Assembly: GCA_019428945.1 (NCBI GenBank)
Contig: JAHYJM010000006.1
Location: 1 to 64,000, forward strand
Direction of reading: 5' to 3'
Origin: Bacillota bacterium
Lineage (GTDB): Bacteria > Bacillota > Dethiobacteria > DTU022
DNA length: 64,000 nt
A model generated the notes under the pieces. That model ran no database searches. It was given only the letters and a program-made list of their open reading frames with translations, and was not told the origin of the DNA. Both the position numbers and the translations under genes were made by a program. Position 1 is the stretch's first letter. The number at the start of each line of letters is the position of its first letter. This document shows, piece by piece, positions 10,059 to 19,743 of the stretch.

Positions 10059-12878
10059 TCATTCCCCGTTTTTTTTGCTGAGAGCTTCTGTTATCTTTGC
10101 CGGCGTAGCCGGTAGATCACAGATTCGAACCCCCACGGCATCATAGATAGCGTTGATGATAGCCGGGGCAGTCGGGTTAAGGGGCAGTTCACCCATTCCC
10201 TTAGCCCCGTAAGGCCCTTCAGATGGTTCTTCTACCAGAATAATCTCCGTATCCGGATAATCCGTAATCTTTGGCAGTTTCAGTTTGGACAAACTGACTG
10301 AACTCACAACACCATTATCTATAACAAGTTCTTCACTTAAGCCATATCCCATCCCCATTACTATGGCCCCTTCCACCTGGCAGCAGCTATTTTGGTAATG
10401 TATCGCTTTCCCCAGGTCCTGGGCGGCAATAATTTTTATCACCTTTACATCCCCTGTTGCTTCATCCACCGCCACAACTGCCGCCTGGGCGGCATAGCAA
10501 TAGGCAAAGTGAATATCGTAGCCTTCAACAGGTACGCCTTCCTCCTGATCAGACCTTTCTCTTAAGGGATACGTTTTCGGAGCCTTATAAATAAACTCAC
10601 CAACCGGTAATAGCCCAGCTTTTTGAGCAGCCTTAGCTATTTCGGCATATGATACATACCTGCTTTCTCCATTTTTGTTTTTCATGAGCAAACCGCCACC
10701 TGCAGGCTTGTATCCCTCTTCGCCAGGGTTATAAAGCTGATCAAGGCAGCGATTAAGGGCGTTCTTAAATTCAAGGGCCGCTCCCACTACCGCGTGCCCG
10801 GAAATATAAGTTTGACGCGATGCTGTGGTAACCCCGCCTTCGGGAGTCTGGGCGGTATCATTGGAGATTACTAAAAAATCATCATAATCAAGGCCTGTTG
10901 CGCTGGCGGCTATCTGGGCCAGTGCAGTATCTGAGCCCTGCCCCATATCGGCAGCGCCAACTTTGAGCAGCAGTTTGCCCTGTGGGTTGAGTTCTATCCT
11001 TGCGCCTGCCTGATCAATTTTACCGGCTCCCAGCCCTACATTTTTATAAGCACCGGCCACACCGATGCCGATCTTCTTTCCGGGAAGCGAGGGAGGCAGC
11101 TCTTTTAAATAAGCTTTTAGCGACTGTTCCACCTCTGCCAGTGCTTTCTGGTAACCGCAATCATTTTTAACAACCTGCCCGGTAATAGTTCTTTTTCCCG
11201 GTGCCAGGCCGTTGATTTTTCTTATTTCAAAAGAATCCATTCCTAAAACGCGGGCCAGTTTATCTACCTGCATCTCCGACCCAAATGCAACCTGGGTGGT
11301 GCCAAATCCCCTGAATGCGCCTGCCGGCGGGTGGTTGGTATATACACCGTAAGCATCTGTTTTTACATTGGGGATATCATAGGGGCCAGCCGTGATAATT
11401 CCGGCACGGAATACAACGGGCTTGCTCAAAGACTCGTAAGCGCCTGCATCAAGGATGACTTTGGCTTCCATTGCAATAATTTTACCCTCTGCGGTAGCCC
11501 CGTGGCGGTAAAACATTTTTGCACTATGCCTTTTGGTCGACATAATAATTGATTCGCGCCGCGATAAAACCATTTTTACCGGTCTGCCGGTAATCATCGC
11601 CCCCAGGGCACAGTGAATCTGAACTGTCGGTTCTTCCTTACCACCGAAAGCCCCACCGGCCGGAGTATAGACAACTCTTACCTTTTCCGGCGGCAGGTTT
11701 AAACTGGCGGCAATCATTTCCCGGAAGGCGTAAGAACCCTGGCTTGCTGTCCATATAGTGATAACCCCGTCTTGATCCGGCATCGCTACAGCTGCTTCAG
11801 GTTCAAGATATGCATGCTCAACCATGGGGGTTACATATTCGCCTTCCACAACTAGATCTGCTTTGGCAAAAGCTTTTTCTGTATCACCCCTGCGAACAGA
11901 AACATGATGGAGCAGGTTTCCTTCAGGATGAATAAACGGAGCATCGGCTTTCAGGCCATCTACTGCCGAAAATATGCCCGGCAGTGGTTCATAATCAACT
12001 TCAATAGATGAAAGAGCATTGAGAGCCTCTGCTTCACTCTCAGCTAAAATTACAGCTACAGGTTCGCCAATATACCTGACCCGCTCAGCGGCAAGAACAG
12101 GCTGGTGAGGATTAAGCAGGCCAAAAGTTTTACGACCCGGGATATCACGTGCTGTTAGAACTTTAACCACCCCTGGTTGAGTTAGCGCCTGCTTAAAGTT
12201 TATTTTTTTTATCATTGCAGATGGAAACCGGCTGAAGAGGAGCTTGCCGTAAAGCATATTTTCAAATTTAAGATCATCAGCAAACACAGGAGCGCCGGTT
12301 ACTTTCAGTCTGGCATCTTTTTTAAGCGGAGAAGAACCGATCTGCACATCCTCCGGACTGAAGTCTGCCCTGCCGGTCATTTCCCCGGCGGCAGAGTTTT
12401 CGCCCTTCAGAGCTGCAGCAGCGCTCTGCACAGCCCTTACAATTGCCGCATAGCCTGTACAGCGGCAAATGTTGTGACGAAGAGCCTTTTTTATATCCCC
12501 GGGAGTGGGGTTTGGGTTGGTATCGAGCAGCGCTTTAGCAGCCATGATCATGCCAGGGGTGCAGAAGCCACATTGAACGGCTCCTTCTTTCATAAAAGCA
12601 TCCTGCAGAGGATGAAGCTGATCTTTTGCAGACAGGGATTCTATTGTCTCAACTTTTGATCCATCCAGCCCGGATACCATGACTGTGCAGGCCCTCTTTG
12701 CCATGCCATCAATAATTACCGTGCAGCTGCCGCAATGCCCCTGGTTGCAGCCATTTTTTGCGCCAAAAAAGCCCAGACAGTCCCTCAGATAGGATAGTAG
12801 GGATAACCTGCCGGGCTTACGGATCTCTACAGTATTTCCATTAACCTTAAAGGAGACAATGTCTGCCATCAGATCCAC
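10059..12878 (-). CDS. xdhD: Fused [2Fe-2S] + molybdopterin selenium-dependent-type xanthine dehydrogenase
   Basis: 939 aa with N-terminal 2Fe-2S (CNQGHCGSCTVIIDG, CGFCTPGMI, CRCTGYAAI) and C-terminal Mo-binding domain (GGAFGGKEE, GAFRGFGTTQ, DMGQGSDTAL). Confidence 0.85.
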   Translation of the reverse strand: MDLMADIVSFKVNGNTVEIRKPGRLSLLSYLRDCLGFFGAKNGCNQGHCGSCTVIIDGMAKRACTVMVSGLDGSKVETIESLSAKDQLHPLQDAFMKEGAVQCGFCTPGMIMAAKALLDTNPNPTPGDIKKALRHNICRCTGYAAIVRAVQSAAAALKGENSAAGEMTGRADFSPEDVQIGSSPLKKDARLKVTGAPVFADDLKFENMLYGKLLFSRFPSAMIKKINFKQALTQPGVVKVLTARDIPGRKTFGLLNPHQPVLAAERVRYIGEPVAVILAESEAEALNALSSIEVDYEPLPGIFSAVDGLKADAPFIHPEGNLLHHVSVRRGDTEKAFAKADLVVEGEYVTPMVEHAYLEPEAAVAMPDQDGVITIWTASQGSYAFREMIAASLNLPPEKVRVVYTPAGGAFGGKEEPTVQIHCALGAMITGRPVKMVLSRRESIIMSTKRHSAKMFYRHGATAEGKIIAMEAKVILDAGAYESLSKPVVFRAGIITAGPYDIPNVKTDAYGVYTNHPPAGAFRGFGTTQVAFGSEMQVDKLARVLGMDSFEIRKINGLAPGKRTITGQVVKNDCGYQKALAEVEQSLKAYLKELPPSLPGKKIGIGVAGAYKNVGLGAGKIDQAGARIELNPQGKLLLKVGAADMGQGSDTALAQIAASATGLDYDDFLVISNDTAQTPEGGVTTASRQTYISGHAVVGAALEFKNALNRCLDQLYNPGEEGYKPAGGGLLMKNKNGESRYVSYAEIAKAAQKAGLLPVGEFIYKAPKTYPLRERSDQEEGVPVEGYDIHFAYCYAAQAAVVAVDEATGDVKVIKIIAAQDLGKAIHYQNSCCQVEGAIVMGMGYGLSEELVIDNGVVSSVSLSKLKLPKITDYPDTEIILVEEPSEGPYGAKGMGELPLNPTAPAIINAIYDAVGVRICDLPATPAKITEALSKKNGE

Positions 12879-13165
12879 CTCAAAGAAACTTATTCAAAAA
12901 AAGGCCCTCTGAGCCTTGATCATTATTTCGGGGATCGATTCTATGCTGCTTACTGCTGTAATGACAGAAATGCCTGTTTAATCAAAGAATTAATATAATT
13001 ATTAATATGTTTTCCATAAATTATGGCAAAATCCTGCCTCAGCTTAAAATTACTGTTTTAATCCTGCTGCCACACCGGCAGGATATTTTGGGAACCAATA
13101 GAATTAAGCCTTTAGCAGTTATTGATCAGGCGCGCTCTAATTTATCCTGGCGAGGAGGCCCTAAA

Positions 13166-14893
13166 ATGAGCGACCGCATGAGAGTAATCCCCTTTGACAA
13201 ACTGGTAAACTGGATCATTGAAGAATATCGGCAGGAAGATACGATCTTCGGGATATCGGCAAAAGACTTTTACCCTGAAACAACTGATAATATGTCTTAT
13301 TGCGGAGAACAGTTAAACCGTCCTCTTGGACCTGCAGCCGGTCCTCATACCCAACTTGCCCAGAATCTTGCCGCCTCCTACCTGACCGGGGGCAGGTTTT
13401 TTGAATTAAAAACTGTCCAGATTCTTGACAGACTCACATTTCCCAAACCGTGCATAAACGCTGCCGATGAATGCTACAACACCGAGTGGTCGACAGAACT
13501 ATCCATCGAGGAAGCTTACGCAGAATATGTCAAGGGATGGTTTCTGCTGCATCTTCTCGGCAGAGAGTTTTTTAACTTAAAACAGCGCAATTTTATATTT
13601 AACATGAGCGTCGGCTATGATCTGGCCGGAATTAAATCTGAAAAGGTTAACTGCTTTATTGAGGGAATGAAAGATGCATCAACTGCTGAAATCTTTACAG
13701 GGTGCAGAACTGTAATAAAACAAGCAACAGAACGGTTTAATAATATTGATGAAAATTATATTGACAAGATATCACCATTCATATGTAATTCTATCGCACT
13801 TTCTACCATGCATGGCTGCCCGCATGACGAAATTGAAGCAATATGCAAATACCTGATTCTTGAAAAAAAGCTGCATACTCACGTTAAGCTAAACCCTACC
13901 CTGCTCGGTTACGACTACGTCAGAAATACACTTGACCAGATGGGTTACGACTACATAAAACTAAGTGAAAAGACCTTTACCGACGACCTCAGCTATGAAG
14001 AAGGAATACCCATGCTTCAAAGGCTTATTGCACTTGCCGGGAAATGCGGCATTGAGTTCGGTGTAAAACTTTCCAACACTCTGCCTGTATTGATCAACAG
14101 AGACGAGCTGCCGGGTGACCAGATGTACCTGTCAGGCAAGCCCCTCTATGCACTGACAATCAACCTGGCCTATAAGCTGGCTGCTGAATTTGATGGCAAA
14201 TTAAATATTTCATACTCCGGCGGAGCAGATCGAAATAATACGGCCAAAATCTATGCCACCGGTATAAAGCCGATTACAGTAGTTACTACCCTTTTAAAAC
14301 CTGGCGGTTACGCCCGTTTAACAAAACTGGCCGGAATAATAGAACCTGGATTAAAACGCGAATTCTCAAGGATTAATTTGGCCGCCCTGAAAAACCTTTC
14401 CCATGAATCTCTTGTCGAGACTACCTACCAGAAAAAGAAAAAAACAGGCGGCTCTTTAAAAGCTTACAGACAGCTGCCTCTTTTCGACTGCAGAGAATCG
14501 TGTAGTATTTGCGTTTCAGTATGTCCCAATCGTGCCAATATCCAGGTTGAAACTGCAGGTCACAGTTATAAATACAGCCGACAGATAATGCACTTGGACG
14601 GTATGTGCAATGAATGTGGTAACTGTGCCACTTTTTGCCCCTTTGGAGGAATACCATACCGCGAAAAACCGACTCTGTTCTGGTTTGAGGAAGATTTTAC
14701 AGATAGTAAAAACGGAGGCTTTCAGCTGATTACAGCAACACCTACCCCTATCTTCAGGATCAGGTCAAACAATGAAATTTTTGAAATCGGTTTAAGCGCT
14801 TTAAACAGTGATACGGTTCAGGCTGCCAGGCTTCCTCTTTTGACAATGATCAAGATCGTTTATGAACACTATCGACACACCTTCCTGAGCTGA
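13166..14893 (+). CDS. ygfK: Short YgfK-like protein (DHOD-like domain joined directly to 4Fe-4S domain)
   Basis: ORF opens at 13007; ATG at 13166 follows GGCGAGGAGG. N-terminal GPAAGPHTQLAQNL, C-terminal CSICVSVCPNRAN...CNECGNCATFCPFG. Confidence 0.78.
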   Translation: MSDRMRVIPFDKLVNWIIEEYRQEDTIFGISAKDFYPETTDNMSYCGEQLNRPLGPAAGPHTQLAQNLAASYLTGGRFFELKTVQILDRLTFPKPCINAADECYNTEWSTELSIEEAYAEYVKGWFLLHLLGREFFNLKQRNFIFNMSVGYDLAGIKSEKVNCFIEGMKDASTAEIFTGCRTVIKQATERFNNIDENYIDKISPFICNSIALSTMHGCPHDEIEAICKYLILEKKLHTHVKLNPTLLGYDYVRNTLDQMGYDYIKLSEKTFTDDLSYEEGIPMLQRLIALAGKCGIEFGVKLSNTLPVLINRDELPGDQMYLSGKPLYALTINLAYKLAAEFDGKLNISYSGGADRNNTAKIYATGIKPITVVTTLLKPGGYARLTKLAGIIEPGLKREFSRINLAALKNLSHESLVETTYQKKKKTGGSLKAYRQLPLFDCRESCSICVSVCPNRANIQVETAGHSYKYSRQIMHLDGMCNECGNCATFCPFGGIPYREKPTLFWFEEDFTDSKNGGFQLITATPTPIFRIRSNNEIFEIGLSALNSDTVQAARLPLLTMIKIVYEHYRHTFLS

Positions 14894-14914
14894 TCTGATA
14901 AGGAGGCCAACAGT

Positions 14915-16153
14915 ATGGAAGAAAGCATTAAATGGATTGTCAACCCGAAAGCGCGAAATGAAGATAATATAAAAAGGCCCGGTCCCGATTTCCTGGGTGG
15001 AAAAGCAGCAGCTGAAACTCGTAACTTCATGGAAAGTTTTCCACAGTATGAAGTGACTCCTCTCCGGAACCTGGGCAGACTGGCCGCTTATACCGGAATA
15101 GCAGGAATCTATGTTAAAGATGAATCATACCGTTTCGGTTTGAACTCATTTAAAGTTTTAGGCGGGGGGCATGCCATCGGCAGGTACCTTGCCGGCAAAC
15201 TAAATCTTAGCCCCCTAAATTTTTCATATGCTAAGCTGAGGTCAGACGAAGCCCGGGAAAAGCTGGGCGAAATTACATTTACATCAGCGACCGATGGAAA
15301 TCATGGCCGGGGGGTGGCATGGGCTGCCCGCCAGCTTGGCCACAGGGCAGTTATTAATATGCCCAAAGGATCATCGCCCATTCGATTGGAACATATTACA
15401 GCAACAGGCGCCGAAGGTTACATAACTGATGTTAACTACGATGAAACAGTTAGGATTACAGCAGAAAACGCCAACAAAAACGGGTGGGTTGTAATTCAGG
15501 ATACAGCCTGGGAAGGTTATGAAGATATACCAAATTGGATTATACAGGGTTATACAGTGATGGCAGACGAAGCGTATAAACAGATTCAGCAATATGGCTT
15601 TAACAGGCCAACTCATATTTTTATCCAGGCTGGAGTAGGTTCGCTGGCAGCAGCAGTGCTGGGTTTCTTTGCATCAATGTTCAATAATATCAGGCCTGTT
15701 ACGGTTATCGTTGAACCGGATAAGGCCGACTGTTTTTACAAATCTGCGCTGGCAGGTGACGGAATACCCAGATATGTTACCGGTGATCTTGATACAATTA
15801 TGGCCGGCCTGGCCTGCGGGGAACCGAACCCCTTTGCCTGGGACATTTTAAAGGATATGGCCGATATGTTCATCTCATGCCCTGATTACATATCTGCAAA
15901 GGGCATGAGAATACTGGGTAACCCCTTAAGCGGCGATACCAGGGTGATTTCCGGTGAATCTGGCGCAGTGACCACAGGCATGCTTGTCGAACTGCTTCTA
16001 AATGAAGAACTGGCTGAAGCGAGAGAAGGGCTAAAACTTGATCAGGATTCCAGGGTTTTGGTTTTCAGCACCGAAGGGGATACTGACCCGGAAATGTACA
16101 GAAAAATAGTCTGGGACGGAGCTTATCCTGTTCCGGGCAAGTCACATATTTAA
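14915..16153 (+). CDS. dpaL: Diaminopropionate ammonia-lyase
   Basis: 412 aa PLP enzyme; RFGLNSFKVLGG, TDGNHGRGVAWAARQLG, QDTAWEGYEDIPNWIIQGY. Confidence 0.92.
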   Translation: MEESIKWIVNPKARNEDNIKRPGPDFLGGKAAAETRNFMESFPQYEVTPLRNLGRLAAYTGIAGIYVKDESYRFGLNSFKVLGGGHAIGRYLAGKLNLSPLNFSYAKLRSDEAREKLGEITFTSATDGNHGRGVAWAARQLGHRAVINMPKGSSPIRLEHITATGAEGYITDVNYDETVRITAENANKNGWVVIQDTAWEGYEDIPNWIIQGYTVMADEAYKQIQQYGFNRPTHIFIQAGVGSLAAAVLGFFASMFNNIRPVTVIVEPDKADCFYKSALAGDGIPRYVTGDLDTIMAGLACGEPNPFAWDILKDMADMFISCPDYISAKGMRILGNPLSGDTRVISGESGAVTTGMLVELLLNEELAEAREGLKLDQDSRVLVFSTEGDTDPEMYRKIVWDGAYPVPGKSHI

Positions 16154-16220
16154 ATATTTTGCAGCATGGACGTTTTTTCCCATCAACTGAAGTTCTTCCG
16201 GAGAATAAGGAGGTTTTCTT

Positions 16221-17402
16221 GTGCAGCCTGCATTTTCTAAAAATATAGCGAAACTGTCGGGTAATGTGATCCGGGAAATTCTTAAGCTCACTCAGCAGAC
16301 TGATATCATCTCTTTTGCCGGTGGCATGCCGCCGGACGATTCATTTCCCATTGAAGCCCTTAAAGATATAAGCAGCAAAGTTATCGATAAATACGGCAGT
16401 TCAATTTTTCAGTACGGCACCAGCGAAGGATTTATGCCTCTTCGTGAATTTATCGTTACCTGGATGGCCGCTAAAGGGGTTAACACGGTAATTGAGGAAG
16501 TATTAATTACGAGCGGCTCGCAGCAGGGCATTGATCTGCTATCCAAAGTTTTCATTGATTCAGGTGACGGTGTAATTCTGGAAAATCCCACATATCTGGC
16601 AGCGATCCAGATCTTTAATCTTTACGGAGCCCGGTTTTCGCCCGGAGAAAGCGACGATCTTGGCTTTATACCGCAATCATTAAATAAAGCGATAGAAAAC
16701 AACATCAGTAAACTGCTCTACCTGGTGCCCAGTTTCCAGAATCCAACGGGGATATCCTTAGCCCGGGAAAGACGTCAGGAACTCGCTGAACTACTGAGCA
16801 GGTTTGATATAGTAATGATTGAGGACGATCCCTATGGCGACCTGCGCTACAGCGGCGAAGCTATAATACCAGTTAAAAGTTTTGATAAAGATAGGCGCAT
16901 CGTCTACCTTGGCTCTTTTTCAAAAACTATTGCACCGGGGCTGCGAGTCGGCTTTGCAGTGGGTCCAAAGGATATCATAAGAAAAATGGTGATCGGTAAG
17001 CAGGCCTCAGATGTTCATTCCTGCAACCTTGCCCAGGCGATGATCTATGAATTCTGCGCACAGGGTTTACTGAAACCCCATATCGAAAGCCTCATAGTTA
17101 ACTACCGCAAAAAGCGGGATTTAATGCTTAAAATGATCAATAAATATTTCCCGCCTTCGACATCATGGACCATACCGGAAGGAGGCCTTTTTATCTGGGC
17201 GAAATTACCTGACGGCGCATCAGCATCAGATCTATTCAAACTGGCAATTGAAGAAAAAGTAGCCTTCATTCCGGGCAATAATTTTTATGCCTCAGGTGGC
17301 GGAGAAAACTCACTGAGGCTTAATTTTTCCAATGCCAGCGAGGAACAGATTGAAGACGGCATCAACAGGCTTGGCCGGGCATTGGATAAGTATCTGTCAT
17401 GA
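16221..17402 (+). CDS. PLP-dependent aminotransferase, class I/II (2-aminoadipate/LysN-like)
   Basis: 393 aa; SFAGGMPPDDSFP, SGSQQGIDLLSK, GSFSKTIAPGLRVG. Initiates at GTG. Confidence 0.87.
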   Translation: MQPAFSKNIAKLSGNVIREILKLTQQTDIISFAGGMPPDDSFPIEALKDISSKVIDKYGSSIFQYGTSEGFMPLREFIVTWMAAKGVNTVIEEVLITSGSQQGIDLLSKVFIDSGDGVILENPTYLAAIQIFNLYGARFSPGESDDLGFIPQSLNKAIENNISKLLYLVPSFQNPTGISLARERRQELAELLSRFDIVMIEDDPYGDLRYSGEAIIPVKSFDKDRRIVYLGSFSKTIAPGLRVGFAVGPKDIIRKMVIGKQASDVHSCNLAQAMIYEFCAQGLLKPHIESLIVNYRKKRDLMLKMINKYFPPSTSWTIPEGGLFIWAKLPDGASASDLFKLAIEEKVAFIPGNNFYASGGGENSLRLNFSNASEEQIEDGINRLGRALDKYLS

Positions 17403-17493
17403 CTAATGTCAACGATAAAAATTTGCATGACAAGGTTATAATAGGTTAGTATAATATTTATCTATCTGTATTATCACAGGGGGTCGTTGGATA

Positions 17494-18561
17494 ATGAAAT
17501 TCAGTTTTCCAGTAACCAGAACTACAACGCCGAAAAAGAAACAAAATCCGCAGGATCTCGTTTTTGGAACCGTTTTTTCCGATCACATGTTTGAAATGGA
17601 CTACAACCCGGATAAAGGCTGGCATGACGGCAAAATTATCCCATACGGACCGATCATGCTGGATCCTTCAACTGCGGTTTTTCATTATGGACAGGAAACG
17701 TTTGAAGGACTTAAAGCTTACAAAGCTTCAGACGGCAGAGCCCTCCTGTTCCGCCCGGAAAAAAATGCAGAGAGAATTAATATATCTAATGAACGTCTCT
17801 GCGTTCCGACCATTGATCCGGATTTAATGGTGGAAGCAATCAAACAGCTAGTGGCAATTGACATAGACTGGATACCCGAAGCTGAAGATACATCTTTATA
17901 TATTCGCCCCTTTATTATTGCAACAGATCCCTACCTGGGAGTGCGGCCATCACAAACTTTTAAGCTCTATATTATACTTTCACCTGTGGGACCTTATTAC
18001 AAAGGCGGGTTAAACCCGACCAAAATTCTTGTTGAAGATAAATATGTAAGAGCCATGGCAGGCGGAACGGGATATGCCAAGGTGGGGGGTAATTACGCCG
18101 CCAGCCTGAAAGCCCAGGAAGAAGCAATTAAAAAAGGTTACAGCCAGGTTCTTTGGCTTGACGGTGTTGAAAAAAGCTACGTGGAAGAGATAGGTACCTC
18201 GAATGCCTTTTTTAAAATTGACGGCGAAATTATAACCTCACCGCTTACCGGTACTATACTCCCCGGTATTACAAGAGATTCAGTCCTGCAGCTGCTTAAG
18301 CACTGGGGTGAAAAGGTTACAGAAAAGCGTTTCACAATCCAGGAAGTTTATGAAGCGCAGGCCTCGGGTAAACTGGACGAAGTCTTCGCCACAGGAACAG
18401 CAGCAGTCATCTCACCGGTGGGAGAGCTCTGCTGGAAAAATCAGGTTATTACAATCAATAATAATCAAATAGGGGCCATTTCCCAGAGACTTTTTGGTGA
18501 AATCAACGCTATCCAGAGAGGCAGAACATCAGATCAATTCGGCTGGGTGACAGAGATCTAA
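17494..18561 (+). CDS. ilvE: Branched-chain amino acid aminotransferase
   Basis: 355 aa; FHYGQETFEGLKAY, GGNYAASLKAQEEA, EEIGTSNAFF, GTAAVISPVG. Confidence 0.93.
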   Translation: MKFSFPVTRTTTPKKKQNPQDLVFGTVFSDHMFEMDYNPDKGWHDGKIIPYGPIMLDPSTAVFHYGQETFEGLKAYKASDGRALLFRPEKNAERINISNERLCVPTIDPDLMVEAIKQLVAIDIDWIPEAEDTSLYIRPFIIATDPYLGVRPSQTFKLYIILSPVGPYYKGGLNPTKILVEDKYVRAMAGGTGYAKVGGNYAASLKAQEEAIKKGYSQVLWLDGVEKSYVEEIGTSNAFFKIDGEIITSPLTGTILPGITRDSVLQLLKHWGEKVTEKRFTIQEVYEAQASGKLDEVFATGTAAVISPVGELCWKNQVITINNNQIGAISQRLFGEINAIQRGRTSDQFGWVTEI

Positions 18562-18604
18562 AGGGTATAACAAGCGATTTGTAACTTAAACAGTTTTGCA
18601 AATT

Positions 18605-18641
18605 AAGGGTCCCCTGAACGAAATATTTCAGGAACCCTTTA
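18605..18641. terminator. Hairpin terminator after ilvE
   Basis: AAGGGTcCCCTGAAcgaaatatTTCAGGaACCCTTT inverted repeat. Confidence 0.7.
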
Positions 18642-18761
18642 TCTTTATATAATACTATTTGATAAAAATGATTTTGACCATTTATGGCGAAATAAAGATT
18701 ATCTTATCATCATCCACTATACAACCAGATGCCGGTAAGGATAAATTACAGAGGTGATAAA

Positions 18762-19619
18762 ATGTATCCTAATCAATTTCGCAAACTGCTATCAATCATC
18801 ATTGCTCTCTTTATATTTATAACTGTAATATTTCTTTCCGGCTGCAGCTTTTTTGAAGGCTATGTCAAATATGACGGCGGTAAGTATAAAGGTGATTTGG
18901 TTGATGGCATACCACATGGTACAGGAAAATGGATCGGTCCAGATGGAACAATTTACGAAGGGCAGCTCATAGATGGCGCTGCAGGGGGAACAGGTAAACT
19001 CACATTCCCTGACGGGCGTATCTATGAAGGGGATTTTTCTGATGGACTTCCTCATGGCAAGGGGATTGAAACCCTTCCAGATGGTGAAATCTATGAAGGC
19101 GAATGGGAAAATGGGTTGCGTCACGGCATGGGATCATATTCATTTGATGGCACTCGATATGAAGGTGAATTCATAAATGGGGTGCCAACCGGTACTGGAA
19201 AAGTTACTTTACCTGACGGAATAGTTTATATTGGCGAAGTGAAAGGCTATGTATCGCATGGAACCGGTAAAATGACATGGCCCGATGGCAGGGTTTATGA
19301 AGGTGAATGGAAAGATGGCAGCAGGGAAGGTTATGGAGTGTTAACTTTCCCCAACGGCACCCGGTATGAAGGAGAATTTGAAAATGGAGTTCCTCACGGC
19401 AGCGGAACAGAAACCTGGGTCGATGGCAGTGAATATGTCGGCGAATGGAAGGATGGGCTCAGGCACGGTATTGGAATATACACCTGGCCCGATGGTTCTG
19501 TATATGAAGGGGAATGGGCAGACGGAGACATGCACGGCCTGGCAACTTACACCGAAGCCGATGGTACCGTAAAATCGGGAGTGTGGATTAATAATGAATA
19601 CCAGGAGCAGGAAGAGTAA
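18762..19619 (+). CDS. MORN-repeat lipoprotein
   Basis: Lipobox LSGC followed by many (Y)EGxWxDGxxHGxGxxxxPDG repeats; RBS GAGGTG before ATG at 18762. Confidence 0.88.
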   Translation: MYPNQFRKLLSIIIALFIFITVIFLSGCSFFEGYVKYDGGKYKGDLVDGIPHGTGKWIGPDGTIYEGQLIDGAAGGTGKLTFPDGRIYEGDFSDGLPHGKGIETLPDGEIYEGEWENGLRHGMGSYSFDGTRYEGEFINGVPTGTGKVTLPDGIVYIGEVKGYVSHGTGKMTWPDGRVYEGEWKDGSREGYGVLTFPNGTRYEGEFENGVPHGSGTETWVDGSEYVGEWKDGLRHGIGIYTWPDGSVYEGEWADGDMHGLATYTEADGTVKSGVWINNEYQEQEE

Positions 19620-19743
19620 GTTTTAATAAACCCTGGTAGAGTTAGAATATTTTTTGCTCCCAGTATTTACCATTCATGATAATTTCTGAGATACAGGATC
19701 TTACTTCTTACCTTTAGACCTACAAGATTCGCCGACTTACATA

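Noticed and set aside
374-12659. Many short plus-strand ORFs opposite the xdh/ssnA/amidohydrolase genes
   Set aside because: They lie antisense to long, family-identifiable genes, with low-complexity compositions and no recognisable domains.
18792-19124. 110-aa minus-strand ORF opposite the MORN lipoprotein
   Set aside because: Explained by the periodic codon content of the MORN repeats; no independent support.
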